From assembly GCA_017525855.1 (NCBI GenBank), contig JAFXSE010000003.1, positions 62,001 to 126,000 of the forward strand: a stretch of DNA of 64,000 nucleotides, read 5' to 3'. The position numbers and the translations under genes were made by a program. The DNA comes from Bacilli bacterium. GTDB taxonomy: Bacteria; Bacillota; Bacilli; RF39; UBA660. Positions 29,968 through 40,649 of this stretch are shown piece after piece. The first letter of the stretch is position 1. The number at the start of each line of letters is the position of its first letter. The notes beneath the pieces are model-generated. The model had not been told where the DNA came from, ran no database searches, and saw nothing but the letters and a program-made list of their open reading frames with translations.

Positions 29968-32478
29968 ATGAGTATTTTAACTAATAAAAGTGTATCTGAA
30001 GAAGATGTATATAATATTGTAAGAAATGAATTAGATAAGCGCTTAGATAAAAATATTATAGATGAAAAAGAAAAAGCTCATGCTGAATTTTTACAAAATT
30101 TAAAAAATACTTCAGAAAAATATATGAAGGATTTTAAATTTTATTTAGCAGCAATAGATGGTGCTAGATATATAAGTAATGATAGTGTATGTAAAAGTGA
30201 TCAAAGTACTCCAAAGCCATTGGAAGTAGAAGAAGAATGTCCACGTGGAATCAGGGGTTTAGAATATAGTGAAAATTCATCAGAAATTTTAAATTTAATA
30301 TCTAAATCACATTTAGATATGTATGAAAAATATTATTTACTTTATTATATTTATTTATATTATACTTCTATAAAAAAACAAGATCCAAAATTTACAGCTT
30401 TAAATTCACTGCAAGAAACTATTTCTTTATTAAGAATATTACAATGTAATTTTACTAATGGTATTTTTAATTATCAAAAACAAATTCTTGGCTTTGAAAA
30501 AACATTAACCAATAATAGATTAATTAGAGAAATGGCTAAAGATTCATATGAAAGAAAAGGACATTGTATTTTTCATATAAATGATTTATACTTTACAAAA
30601 GAAATACATGAATTATTTAAGTCATTTTTTATAAAAACATTAAATAAAATGGAATTAGCTTTAAAAAAAATTGATAAAAATACTCTTAAAAAACCTTATT
30701 ATATAGAAAATCTTGAAGTATACTGTAAAAGTATTAATTTACCAAAAAGTTATATTGATATTGCTAGGTATTTACTTTTAAATAATATCGTTGGCATTCA
30801 TAAAGTACTTGTTATGTTTGATAGTCATCTATTTACTTCTTTATCAACATCTATTGATTCATTGTTTTTTATAAAAAAATTATTACATATAAAATCTAAT
30901 ATATCTTTTAATTTTAACGATACTAATTTATTTTATACACATGGTGATTTAGAAAGTTTAGAATTTATTGGTAAAGTATTGATAAATATTCTTACTAAAA
31001 ATACAAGTAATACAACTGTTTTGAGTAACTTTGTTAAAACAATAGAAGATGATAATTTAACACAAAATGATTTTAAGCATTTTAAACAATTTGATTATGT
31101 AAAAGAAATTCTTAAAAAAGCCTTAACTAGTAAACAAAAAGGTATTAATATTTTGTTTTATGGTAAGCCAGGTACAGGAAAATCAGCTTTAGCCAAAACA
31201 TTAATTAAAGAAACAGGTGCTATTGGTTATAAAGTAGATAATTCAAATTCTACTGGATTAGTAATGTCTCATGGAAATATTAAAAAAGATGAAAATACAA
31301 ATAATATTTCAAGAATTAATAATTATTCTTTCTTGCAATCATTTTTAAAATCATCTAAAAATTCAATTATACTTTATGATGAAGCAGAAGATTTTTTTAA
31401 TAAAAAAGATGATATTTCACAAAGTAAAGAATATATTAATAATTGCTTAGAAAATAATCAAGTACCAGTTATTTGGACTGCAAATGATTTATGGTGTATT
31501 ACAGAATCTTTTAGAAGAAGATTTACATTTGCATTTAATATTGATCAAATACCTATGTCTACTTATCAAAAATTAATAGATAAATTTTCAACTGAATTAA
31601 ATATTGAATTACCAAAAAATATTCAGAGTGAAATTATAGAATATAAACCAAATATAGGTACATTAAAAAATGTTTTAACTAATTATAGTCAATCTAATGA
31701 CCGAGATTACAGAAAACTTATTGATAATTTAACAGAAGCTTTAAAATGTCAAAATTGTGGTGAAGATGTTAAAAAAATTAAACCAAAAAGACCTGTTGAA
31801 TTTAATATTGATTTATTAAATACTTCTGATGATTTAAAAACATTTACAAATAAAATTGTAAAATTAAATAGGTTAGATTTTAGTTTACTTTTATATGGAG
31901 TAAGTGGTGGTGGAAAAAGTTTTTATGCTGAATATTTAGCAGAACAACTGGGCATTCCTGTAATCAAAAAGAAAGCAAGTGATCTCGAAAGCATGTGGGT
32001 AGGTGAAACTGAACATAATATTGCAAGAGCTTTTGAAGAAGCTAGAATTAATAAAGCTATGTTAATTATAGATGAAGGTGATCATTTTATTTCAGATAGA
32101 TCTAAACATATAAGATCTTGGGAAACTAGTAGATCCGAAGAAATGCTTCAACAGATTGAAATGCATGAGTATCCAGTTATATTTACTACAAATTTAATTA
32201 AAAATGTAGATAAAGCTGCTATGAGAAGATTCACTTATAAAACTGAATTTAATTATTTAACAAAAGATCAAGTAAAATTAGCTTGGAAAATTTACTTCCC
32301 AGAAGCCAAATTGCCAAAAGATATATATTTATCTAAATTGTGTCCTGGAGACTTCTCTACGGTCAAAAAACGAGCCGAATTTGAAGATTATTTGACAGAT
32401 ACAAAAATGTTATATAAATCTTTAGAGAATGAAATTAAAATGAAAAAAGAAGATACTGAAAAAACTATAAATTTATAA
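29968..32478 (+). CDS. tandem AAA+ ATPase
   Basis: The 836-residue protein has two AAA+ modules. The first has Walker A GKPGTGKS near 399 and Walker B ILYDEAEDF near 467; the second has Walker A GVSGGGKS near 645 and Walker B LIIDEGDHF near 700, with an arginine-finger-like RRFT in both (SFRRRFTF, AMRRFTYK). A CQNC pair lies between them. The helical 380-residue N-terminus is unfamiliar. The second module resembles the AAA core of FtsH/spastin-like enzymes. I chose the third in-frame ATG, which has GGAGTTACAA before it; the first at 29944 has no site. Substrate unknown; remodelling of virion or replication complexes is possible. Confidence 0.87.
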   Translation: MSILTNKSVSEEDVYNIVRNELDKRLDKNIIDEKEKAHAEFLQNLKNTSEKYMKDFKFYLAAIDGARYISNDSVCKSDQSTPKPLEVEEECPRGIRGLEYSENSSEILNLISKSHLDMYEKYYLLYYIYLYYTSIKKQDPKFTALNSLQETISLLRILQCNFTNGIFNYQKQILGFEKTLTNNRLIREMAKDSYERKGHCIFHINDLYFTKEIHELFKSFFIKTLNKMELALKKIDKNTLKKPYYIENLEVYCKSINLPKSYIDIARYLLLNNIVGIHKVLVMFDSHLFTSLSTSIDSLFFIKKLLHIKSNISFNFNDTNLFYTHGDLESLEFIGKVLINILTKNTSNTTVLSNFVKTIEDDNLTQNDFKHFKQFDYVKEILKKALTSKQKGINILFYGKPGTGKSALAKTLIKETGAIGYKVDNSNSTGLVMSHGNIKKDENTNNISRINNYSFLQSFLKSSKNSIILYDEAEDFFNKKDDISQSKEYINNCLENNQVPVIWTANDLWCITESFRRRFTFAFNIDQIPMSTYQKLIDKFSTELNIELPKNIQSEIIEYKPNIGTLKNVLTNYSQSNDRDYRKLIDNLTEALKCQNCGEDVKKIKPKRPVEFNIDLLNTSDDLKTFTNKIVKLNRLDFSLLLYGVSGGGKSFYAEYLAEQLGIPVIKKKASDLESMWVGETEHNIARAFEEARINKAMLIIDEGDHFISDRSKHIRSWETSRSEEMLQQIEMHEYPVIFTTNLIKNVDKAAMRRFTYKTEFNYLTKDQVKLAWKIYFPEAKLPKDIYLSKLCPGDFSTVKKRAEFEDYLTDTKMLYKSLENEIKMKKEDTEKTINL

Positions 32479-32498
32479 AGGAGGTTTAAACCTCCTTT
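32477..32498. terminator. bidirectional intrinsic terminator
   Basis: A perfect 22-base palindrome, AAAGGAGGTTT/AAACCTCCTTT, followed by ATTTTTAATT on the plus strand. It overlaps the AAA+ gene stop and lies 5 bases from the end of the convergent gene. Confidence 0.85.
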
Positions 32499-32502
32499 AT
32501 TT

Positions 32503-32841
32503 TTAATTTAATACATAATCTGTTAAAGCTTCAAGACTTAAATTCATTGTATCTGAATTATCTTCTGTTAATAAAAGGTCATCTTCACTTGGGTTTGTTA
32601 TTATGTTTAAATTATGAATCATTTCATTAGTAATTTGTTCACCTAAAGCATTTGTCAAAATATCATTATTTTTTGTTACAAGTTCAACTAATTCTTCTGG
32701 TGATAAACTTCTAATAGTTTCAACTAAATTATAACTATTTTGATCTTGAGGAAGAATAGCTCCTAATTCTTCTAATACTTCGTAAGATTCTATAATTTTA
32801 TTTCTTATTCTTTCTAATTCTAACTCAATTTGGTTGTTCAT
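32503..32841 (-). CDS. hypothetical protein
   Basis: 112 acidic helical residues (LSPEELVELVTKNNDILTNALG). Last gene of the long tail operon. Unknown; a small assembly factor is possible from position. Confidence 0.6.
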   Translation of the reverse strand: MNNQIELELERIRNKIIESYEVLEELGAILPQDQNSYNLVETIRSLSPEELVELVTKNNDILTNALGEQITNEMIHNLNIITNPSEDDLLLTEDNSDTMNLSLEALTDYVLN

Positions 32842-33013
32842 TTAAATCATCCTCAAGATTTAATTTATTTAATTCTTTTTCATACTCTAATAATGAAACA
32901 AGCATTGCATTGATTAAACTTTCTACTTCTTGTTGTGATGTCTCACATGGACATTTTACACAATATTTTTTACATCTATACAAAAGTTGTTTCCAATTAG
33001 ATAAAATTACCAT
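32825..33013 (-). CDS. small cysteine-containing hypothetical protein
   Basis: 62 residues with CKKYCVKCPC near the N-terminus, a possible metal site, then an acidic helix. It overlaps the next gene by 17 bases. Unknown. Confidence 0.55.
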   Translation of the reverse strand: MVILSNWKQLLYRCKKYCVKCPCETSQQEVESLINAMLVSLLEYEKELNKLNLEDDLNEQPN

Positions 33014-33014
33014 A

Positions 33015-34889
33015 TTATTTTACTCTTAACCATTTATTTAAATAGAAATTACTTCCAGATTCATTTTCGATTAAATTAATTTCTTCTTCCAAAAGTTCCC
33101 ATTTACTACCAGGTATTAAGTTTTGTAATGGACATATGTCTTGAATACCTTCATATGCACTACCAATTGGCCAAGCAATATCTAACAGGTTTATTAAAGC
33201 ATCATGTACTAATCCAGCTGTTACTATCTGATAATAAGATGCATCATCATAGCTTTCATATCTATTCTTATCTAACAATGGAATATTTTTATCATGTCTA
33301 ATCCACCATTCACTATTTTCTTCAGCTTCTCTATCTTCGTTATTCATACCTAATAAATTAGTTAAATCAAGTTTAACTAAACCTGCACCATTTGCATATG
33401 GTTTATCAACATCTAAATTAACTTGTAACATTTTTCCATTTAAGTCACTTAAAGTTAATTGTTGACTAGTTACTTCTGAAGAACCTGTACTTGGGTTTAC
33501 TTGAATAGATACAATAGCTCCATCTTCATCAACTTGTAATCCTTGAATATATATAGCTGGAGTAATATATCTACTAAAAGTTGTAGGCTCAATATATCTT
33601 ACTTCATATTCAGTATCTAATATAAAATCATGACCTCCATCTATAATATTAGATATAGTATAATAATATATAGCTGGATTATCAGGTGTTTCTTCTAATA
33701 CTTTTGTACAAGTCAATCCAAGTACAGCGGTATATTGACTTTCTTCATCTGGTTTTATTTCAATACTTGTTACACCATGTAAATCTGTGGATCCAAAAGG
33801 ATATGCAAATTTAGCTGTTCCGATTACTCCAGTATTATTTCCATTAAATGAAGTTACTATAACTGTTAAATTAATTGAATCCTCAGGTAAAACTATACTT
33901 GTTGGAAACAAAGCCGGAAGTGTAATGTGTGCATCACTATCAATAATAGTAGCATTATATGTATAAATACTATTTTGATTATTGTTATATAAAACATCCC
34001 AGCTGGTTGCATTTGTTAAATCTCTATACAAATAGTTAGATCCAGAAATTTTATTGTCTACATAGTCTTTAATAGCAGCTGTTTCAGGATAATGTCCACT
34101 AATCGGAAGATCTGGAATTACGTCATCTTTATTTATAGTACTTTCAACTTTATATACATCATCAAATAAATTATCAAAAGCACCTTCTGCAGCATTACTT
34201 AAATCAGTTTTTAACAGAGGACTACCATATGTAGATCCACGATCGATAGTTAAATTATCAGTGTTAATGTTACTAGCATCTGCATAAGCTAAAGGTTTAC
34301 CTGTAACATTATCACCAGTATGAATACTTGTACTTACTAAACTTGCTGTATTAATATTACTTGTATCGGCATAAGCTAAATTTTTACCACCATGTCCAGT
34401 AGATGAGGCTAAATTAACAGTATTAACATTTGACATATTAGCGTATGCAAGATTTTCACCAGTATGTCCATGGCCTGTTGTAGCTAAATCTGAAGTATTA
34501 ATATTACGACAATCTTTATTAGCTAAGCCATAATTCATAAATATATCAACAATATTATTTATCGTACCTGCTTGTGTATTAGAATCTAATTCTTCTAAAT
34601 TAGATAAAGTTGCATAAGCAAGATTTTTATCGCCAAATGTTTCTCTATTTTCAGCTAATACTTCTGTTGTAAGGTTTCGTGTATCAGCTCTAGCCATACG
34701 AATACCACCGGCATCTATACCATTATGTAAACGCAAAGTAGTATGTAAGTCTGTTCCATAAACACGACCTTGCTCATCTGGCATACCTAAATCTGCAGTT
34801 ACTTCTCCTAAAACTCCAGTAAATCCATTATTTGCATCTGTACTTCCTTTACGAATAGATACCGCAGTAGTATTTACATAACTAGTCAT
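33015..34889 (-). CDS. tail fibre / baseplate-attached protein
   Basis: The 624-residue protein shows four LAYA repeats (at 90, 147, 171 and 200) in the form NLAYADTSNINT, alternating with His/Gly-rich TGHG linkers, as in fibre shafts. The C-terminus has WPIGSAYEGI ... GSKWELL, similar to the WPVGSIY...GtWe module at the ends of many short tail fibres. It probably contributes to receptor contact or fibre attachment. It is co-oriented with and next to another large fibre-like protein and the baseplate genes. Confidence 0.7.
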   Translation of the reverse strand: MTSYVNTTAVSIRKGSTDANNGFTGVLGEVTADLGMPDEQGRVYGTDLHTTLRLHNGIDAGGIRMARADTRNLTTEVLAENRETFGDKNLAYATLSNLEELDSNTQAGTINNIVDIFMNYGLANKDCRNINTSDLATTGHGHTGENLAYANMSNVNTVNLASSTGHGGKNLAYADTSNINTASLVSTSIHTGDNVTGKPLAYADASNINTDNLTIDRGSTYGSPLLKTDLSNAAEGAFDNLFDDVYKVESTINKDDVIPDLPISGHYPETAAIKDYVDNKISGSNYLYRDLTNATSWDVLYNNNQNSIYTYNATIIDSDAHITLPALFPTSIVLPEDSINLTVIVTSFNGNNTGVIGTAKFAYPFGSTDLHGVTSIEIKPDEESQYTAVLGLTCTKVLEETPDNPAIYYYTISNIIDGGHDFILDTEYEVRYIEPTTFSRYITPAIYIQGLQVDEDGAIVSIQVNPSTGSSEVTSQQLTLSDLNGKMLQVNLDVDKPYANGAGLVKLDLTNLLGMNNEDREAEENSEWWIRHDKNIPLLDKNRYESYDDASYYQIVTAGLVHDALINLLDIAWPIGSAYEGIQDICPLQNLIPGSKWELLEEEINLIENESGSNFYLNKWLRVK

Positions 34890-34899
34890 TATTCATTCC

Positions 34900-37305
34900 T
34901 TAAAAATCAATTCTTACAACACATTCAATTAAATTTTTAGTACCAATACTCTTGTCAATTACTTTACCTAAGCATTTACCATTTTCAACTGTAGAGGCAC
35001 ATCCTTTTTTAACTTTTGATAGATAAATCTTATCACCAAAATGTGGAAAACAGTTACCATCAAACATAACAGGTACTCTTCCAACTAAAGCAACTGGTAA
35101 ATCTAATTCACTACGTTTTTCACCTAATTGATAACCAGGTTTACTAGAAATAATACCATTACATTCATAATCAGCTATAGAAATTTCATTAATTCCTTTG
35201 CCAAATGTAATTAATGTACCAGCTGGATAATATTCATCTGATTTATAATACTCAGCAATATCTTTATACCATGCACGATAAGCTACGCCATAAAATGAAA
35301 TATCATCAACAATATATGGGTTAGTATCATATCCACCACTATCTTTAGTCTTTAAATCAAAACCAGGAACACCTTTACCAATTAATACTTCATTAAAGTG
35401 AGTGAATGTTTTAACTTCAATAGGATTAGTTAAAATTTTACCAGGTTGACTATCTAATTCAGGTTTTGTTATTTGTAAATAGTTATTATATGCAGTCCAA
35501 GGAGTTAAACTTGTTTGATGTGCAGCTTGAATGTATTTATAAGAGTCACGAACTTCACAATCTGTAGCATACCTTGTTGTACCATATATTTCATCACTAG
35601 CTTCATTTCTTAAATCCAAAGCCAATTGAATTGAATTAGTTCCTGTACACCAACCAATAAAGCTATCCGTTCTTTCTAATGTTGGTTTACCTGCATTATC
35701 TCCATATCCACAATATACTGGTTGATTAAGCCAAGTACTATCCATAGGCCAAATGTATTGTGGTCTTTTTTCTTGCTTAATACTAAATCTTGCCCCTTCA
35801 CCATATTTTAAATTTGAGCGACTATCATAAATTGCTTTAACTATACATGGATTACTTGGTAAAGAAATAGCACCACTTTCAGGACCAACTAATTTAAAGC
35901 TAGAAATTGCACCATCACTATTTGTATAAGTAACAATAATTTTAAAAATTAAACTATCAGTAACTGGTAAAAATAATTCATCACCAATTCTATAATTTTT
36001 ACCAGCAGCTGCTCTAGTTAAAGTATATGTATAAATTGCATTTTCTTGATTATTTGCTATTGTACCAGCATAAACAATACTATTACCTACACGTAAACCT
36101 ATTGGCATTTTAGTATTTTTTGTAAGTATCGGTGGTTCTTGTGAAGGATCTGTAGGATCATAACCATCAATATCGTAACCTTTTGAACTAGAATCTGCTT
36201 CTTTTGATGCAACTGTTTCTGGTTCACCTTGTGCTCTATGATATTTACCATCTTCATTGCAATAATATACAAACATATAATCTTTTACGTCAGAAGCAAA
36301 ATAATCACCTTCTGTAGGTAAAGTTAATATATTATTACTTGGTTGAAAATATACCCAATCAGGAGTCATTAAATTTTCAGTAGTAGTAGTTCTTGGAACT
36401 GCAATAGCTGGAACACCTGATCCATATAAATTGTCAACTAAATAACAATTATGTGGTTGTTGAACCGGACTATATCTAAATTGTAATAATGTTTCATTTG
36501 GTACTTCTGGAATACTTTGCTCATTTTCATTTTGAATACTTAAATTAGCAACATATCCTAAATTATTTAAAACAGTATTAAAGTGAAAACGTAATGTATT
36601 ACCAACCATATCTAAATCATCAGCATATTTTTTAACTGCCGATGGCAAGCTAGCTACACCAAATAAAATATCTTCATCTTCACTACTATTGCCAATGTTT
36701 ACATATTTATTACCTTTTTTAACATATAAAGCAATAGCACCAATTAACCATTCAGTATTACCATTATCATCTTTAGCACCAACACCGATATTAGCTAAAT
36801 CAAAGGTATATTGTAAACTGCCTGTAGCTGTATTATAACGCCATTTTAAAATGTTATTTAAATCACTTGAGCTATGTTTTGAATTTTTAGTACCGATAGT
36901 AAATACAACATTACCAGAAGATATAAAATCATTATCTGTCCAATTTATAATTGGCTTACTTGGATTTATAATTACATTATCAATTATTTTAATACCACTA
37001 AAATATAATTGATATCCACCTTGTAAAACATATGTTAATGCATTTAAGCCTTCATTTGTAATAACTAAAGAATAATTACTATCTGGTAAAACAGTATTCC
37101 AGTTATTACCATTAAATTGTTCAAGCTCCCATCCATCTACATCATTACCAATAGCACAATATGTACTTTCTACTAATCTAGAAGGATTACTTATAAAAAA
37201 TTGATCTCGACTTATTGGATCGCCTGCACCATATCTTCTTGCAAAAAATAAATCATCAGGTACATAATATGGTGATGCAGATAACTGTTCTTTTTCAACT
37301 AACAT
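34900..37305 (-). CDS. large tail fibre or baseplate-associated protein
   Basis: The 801-residue protein is beta-rich and starts MLVEKEQLSASPYYVPDDLF. Scattered Gly/Tyr-rich strands resemble fibre or wedge-attached proteins. A C-terminal segment (FGDKIYLSKVKKGCAST, LGKVIDKSIGTKNLIECVV) looks like a beta-barrel often found at the ends of phage fibres. It is preceded by a 96-base gap that holds a weak CAGTTCAATATA promoter-like element. Confidence 0.6.
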   Translation of the reverse strand: MLVEKEQLSASPYYVPDDLFFARRYGAGDPISRDQFFISNPSRLVESTYCAIGNDVDGWELEQFNGNNWNTVLPDSNYSLVITNEGLNALTYVLQGGYQLYFSGIKIIDNVIINPSKPIINWTDNDFISSGNVVFTIGTKNSKHSSSDLNNILKWRYNTATGSLQYTFDLANIGVGAKDDNGNTEWLIGAIALYVKKGNKYVNIGNSSEDEDILFGVASLPSAVKKYADDLDMVGNTLRFHFNTVLNNLGYVANLSIQNENEQSIPEVPNETLLQFRYSPVQQPHNCYLVDNLYGSGVPAIAVPRTTTTENLMTPDWVYFQPSNNILTLPTEGDYFASDVKDYMFVYYCNEDGKYHRAQGEPETVASKEADSSSKGYDIDGYDPTDPSQEPPILTKNTKMPIGLRVGNSIVYAGTIANNQENAIYTYTLTRAAAGKNYRIGDELFLPVTDSLIFKIIVTYTNSDGAISSFKLVGPESGAISLPSNPCIVKAIYDSRSNLKYGEGARFSIKQEKRPQYIWPMDSTWLNQPVYCGYGDNAGKPTLERTDSFIGWCTGTNSIQLALDLRNEASDEIYGTTRYATDCEVRDSYKYIQAAHQTSLTPWTAYNNYLQITKPELDSQPGKILTNPIEVKTFTHFNEVLIGKGVPGFDLKTKDSGGYDTNPYIVDDISFYGVAYRAWYKDIAEYYKSDEYYPAGTLITFGKGINEISIADYECNGIISSKPGYQLGEKRSELDLPVALVGRVPVMFDGNCFPHFGDKIYLSKVKKGCASTVENGKCLGKVIDKSIGTKNLIECVVRIDF

Positions 37306-37401
37306 ATATTTAACCTTATTTTTAATAGGATTATTGTTTATAAACTTAATATACTACTTATGTATATTGAACTGTGAAAAACTAGTAAAAATATCAAAAA
37401 A

Positions 37402-40400
37402 CTAACTACCTTGATTTGGTATAATTTCAAAAGTAATTTTTTTATTAGATTGCTGATATTTAATTCTAGCTACTTTACGTAATCTTTGACTTACTGTACC
37501 AGATATATTTTCTGGTATAGCTGTATAACTGATTGTTTGATTAATTGTACCAGAAATATAAATATTTTCAAGAGGTAATTCTTGATAATATTTTGTATCT
37601 CTATCATTGCCTTCATCATCAACATTGTGGAATTGGTATGGATCATATTTTGGATAATTATCTGTATGATGTTGATGTTCACCATATAAATATTTTACAA
37701 TGTTACCACCTTTATAGCCGCGTATTGTAATTGTAACATCATTTGGAGAAGTAACACCATTTACATTACCTAAAAAAGCACAATATAAATCAAATATTAT
37801 TATATCGTCAAATGCATCTCTATATAATTCATTTTTAAAATTATCAACATTTATAATAACATTTTCAGTTGTATAAAATTTTGGAGATCCTTCATCATAG
37901 CCTTGATTATGTCTACACCATTGTACTAAAGCATTTGGATCATAATCCATTTCAGAGTTATAACTTCCTATACGTTGACTAGAATATGGTATTTTTGCAT
38001 AATCAGATGTGTAATGACCGACTGCAATATTATAATTTGGATTTTTACTATTTACAATTCTAGTAAAAGTATCTAAGTGATGTCCATGACCAGGTATATG
38101 AGTATAACCAAAAATTACGTAATCTACATCATGGAAAACAACTTCTCCACATCTATCAAAACTATTATGTAATTTAAATTCTTGTTTACAAGCTGAAGCT
38201 GTATATCTTTCATCCACAATAAATTTATTACCTCGATTCAACACACTTAATATTTCATATTTATAAATGCTAGGAGCTGTACCAGTTCCAGTTACAACTT
38301 TTGTACATCTAAATTCAAAAATAGCTCTATTCTCATTACCTTCGGAATCAATATTTATGATAGAAATTTTATCAGTATCTGTTAAATCAACTATACCAAA
38401 ATAATTAATTATTTCTGCTGTATCTATTTCACCTGTATTAAATATTCCAGTTACTTTAACCTGTAATGCTTTATTATTTTTGAATAAATTAAGTTTACTT
38501 CTTAATACATTTGCATCAGTAGTAGTAATCGGAGGATATGTAGCATCTAACCATTTCCTATTAACTGGATCATAAATAGTATCTACCCATGGTGTTACTG
38601 TCCAACTTGGATCTACTTTTGTTTGCCAATGCTTATCTGGTTGACGTAATGGATCACTCATAAAAGTATATTCTTGTTGATTATAAAGAGGACTAGTCAT
38701 TAAACTTATTTTACTATTGGCTTCATTTTTTAAACTATTTGTAGGTCCAAAACTAAATACTTGAATAACATTATGTAAATATACAACAGTAGAAGCTATT
38801 TTATAAAAAATATTCATAAATTGTTTTATAAAATCACCATAATCTACATCTATTGGAATAGTAATAGAAGCTGTAACGTGATTTGTTGGATACCACAAAG
38901 GATTTCTATTCCATTCATACCACTCTATCCATTCACCTTTAATTTTATCTTCTACAGATCCATAATCAATAAAATCAGTAGCTTCATCTGTAATCCAACC
39001 ATAATCAATAACTGCTTTATTTGGACCTGGTAAAGGCAAAGTAGTATAATTATTAGGATCTGTATATAAGTAATTTATATTTGTATTACCTTCATTATCT
39101 GTTACATATACTTCTCTTATACCTTCTGGAGTATATCCATACCAATCTACATTATCAGAAATCAAAACATTTGGATTCTCTAAAGTACCTCTGTTTCTAG
39201 GCATATTTGTTAAAATATCAGTATCTGAAGCAATTTCTTCTACTGAACCATAATCTGTAGTTGGAATTTTATATTCTTTATGATAGCTATAATCTTCTTC
39301 AAAATCAACAGGTCTTCTAAAATCTACATAACGTTTTAAAGGATTTGCTTTATCATTATTATCTTTAATAGGTGTAAATAACTGTTCAAGTTTAACAAGA
39401 CTTGACCCTTCAGTTAAAAAGTTATAAAAATTATATGAAGCTTCTGTACCTACAATATCATAAAAATGATTTAATTCATCTAGTAATCTTCTTTTTTGTT
39501 CAGATGTAATATTATTTATCTTTATATTTAAGCCTAAAAAGTTAATTAAAGCAGATAAATGCTGCGTATCAACTTTATTAATATTACGAATATTTTTTAA
39601 GCGTTGTAAACTGTCATATGTTTCATCAAGTAATACTCTTTGAAAAATTCCTAATAATTCTGGGAACAATTTACCATTTAAATCAAATTCCGAAGCATAC
39701 TTTAGAATTGATGTTGTTTCAGGTACTTGAATAAAATATTCATCATATTTATAAAAAGTTTTTGAAAATTCTGTTAAAATAATGGCTTTTATTTCACGAG
39801 AATCAAAATCATTATTTATAAACATTAATGAACCAGTACCATCTTCTTCTTTAAGAAAAAATCCTTCTCTTACATCATCTATAATTAATCTAGCTGGAGT
39901 TTCAAATAATACTATTGCATCATATAAAATTGGTACTTCTTTTCTATGTTTATCAATTGGCCCATAAGATAAATAACCTGGCATACCAGTAAACATACAA
40001 ACCGATGTATCATTAGGTAATTCATAATATTCAATAATATCAGTTTTTTCAAATAAGAAATCTAATTTAACATATTTTTTTAATTTTGTAATATTATCAT
40101 AATTTACTTGTTCACCATTTTTAAAAAATATATATCTAGTTTCTGTATAATCTTCTAAGATAAATTCACAAGTTTCTGGATCCCAGCTACTTTCGTCAAA
40201 AACTCTTCCACAATAACTTAATTTTTCTGAAGCATAGATTATAACTGTAGAAATTCTTTCTGATACAAATTTAGGAAAAATTATAATACTGTTTTTACTA
40301 GCTATTTGAAATTCATTATTTAATAATTTATAACCATTAACAAATACTATAACATTTTTTTTATCTAAGTCTTGTAATTTATGTCCAAAACGATCAAAAC

Positions 40401-40647
40401 CACTAACGGTGATATTATTTTGTTGTAAATTTAATTGATATTCATAATAATCACATGAATTTACATTATGATAAAGTGATAAACTTTCTGAAGAAGATTC
40501 CAATACATTTATATATTTATTTAATAACGAATATCTTGTTTTAGATACTGCTAAATTATCAATAAATAATAGTGTTGTCATATCAACACGATTAATGTTA
40601 ATAGAGCTTTTAACATAAATTTTATTTATTGGATTTACTTCACTCAT
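37402..40647 (-). CDS. baseplate wedge/tail protein (P2 gpI- or T4 gp7-like role)
   Basis: The 1081-residue protein contains at about 330-420 a helical stretch (FPELLGIFQRVLLDETYDSL, then LSALINFLGLNI, LLDELNHFYDIVGTEASYNF) typical of the P2 gpI / tail-protein-I region, which links fibres to the baseplate wedge. Flanking regions are beta-rich and Tyr/Asp-rich. It starts 3 bases after the gp6-like gene in the same operon, the order gp6-gpI seen in many contractile phages. Confidence 0.65.
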   Translation of the reverse strand: MSEVNPINKIYVKSSININRVDMTTLLFIDNLAVSKTRYSLLNKYINVLESSSESLSLYHNVNSCDYYEYQLNLQQNNITVSGFDRFGHKLQDLDKKNVIVFVNGYKLLNNEFQIASKNSIIIFPKFVSERISTVIIYASEKLSYCGRVFDESSWDPETCEFILEDYTETRYIFFKNGEQVNYDNITKLKKYVKLDFLFEKTDIIEYYELPNDTSVCMFTGMPGYLSYGPIDKHRKEVPILYDAIVLFETPARLIIDDVREGFFLKEEDGTGSLMFINNDFDSREIKAIILTEFSKTFYKYDEYFIQVPETTSILKYASEFDLNGKLFPELLGIFQRVLLDETYDSLQRLKNIRNINKVDTQHLSALINFLGLNIKINNITSEQKRRLLDELNHFYDIVGTEASYNFYNFLTEGSSLVKLEQLFTPIKDNNDKANPLKRYVDFRRPVDFEEDYSYHKEYKIPTTDYGSVEEIASDTDILTNMPRNRGTLENPNVLISDNVDWYGYTPEGIREVYVTDNEGNTNINYLYTDPNNYTTLPLPGPNKAVIDYGWITDEATDFIDYGSVEDKIKGEWIEWYEWNRNPLWYPTNHVTASITIPIDVDYGDFIKQFMNIFYKIASTVVYLHNVIQVFSFGPTNSLKNEANSKISLMTSPLYNQQEYTFMSDPLRQPDKHWQTKVDPSWTVTPWVDTIYDPVNRKWLDATYPPITTTDANVLRSKLNLFKNNKALQVKVTGIFNTGEIDTAEIINYFGIVDLTDTDKISIINIDSEGNENRAIFEFRCTKVVTGTGTAPSIYKYEILSVLNRGNKFIVDERYTASACKQEFKLHNSFDRCGEVVFHDVDYVIFGYTHIPGHGHHLDTFTRIVNSKNPNYNIAVGHYTSDYAKIPYSSQRIGSYNSEMDYDPNALVQWCRHNQGYDEGSPKFYTTENVIINVDNFKNELYRDAFDDIIIFDLYCAFLGNVNGVTSPNDVTITIRGYKGGNIVKYLYGEHQHHTDNYPKYDPYQFHNVDDEGNDRDTKYYQELPLENIYISGTINQTISYTAIPENISGTVSQRLRKVARIKYQQSNKKITFEIIPNQGS

Positions 40648-40649
40648 TT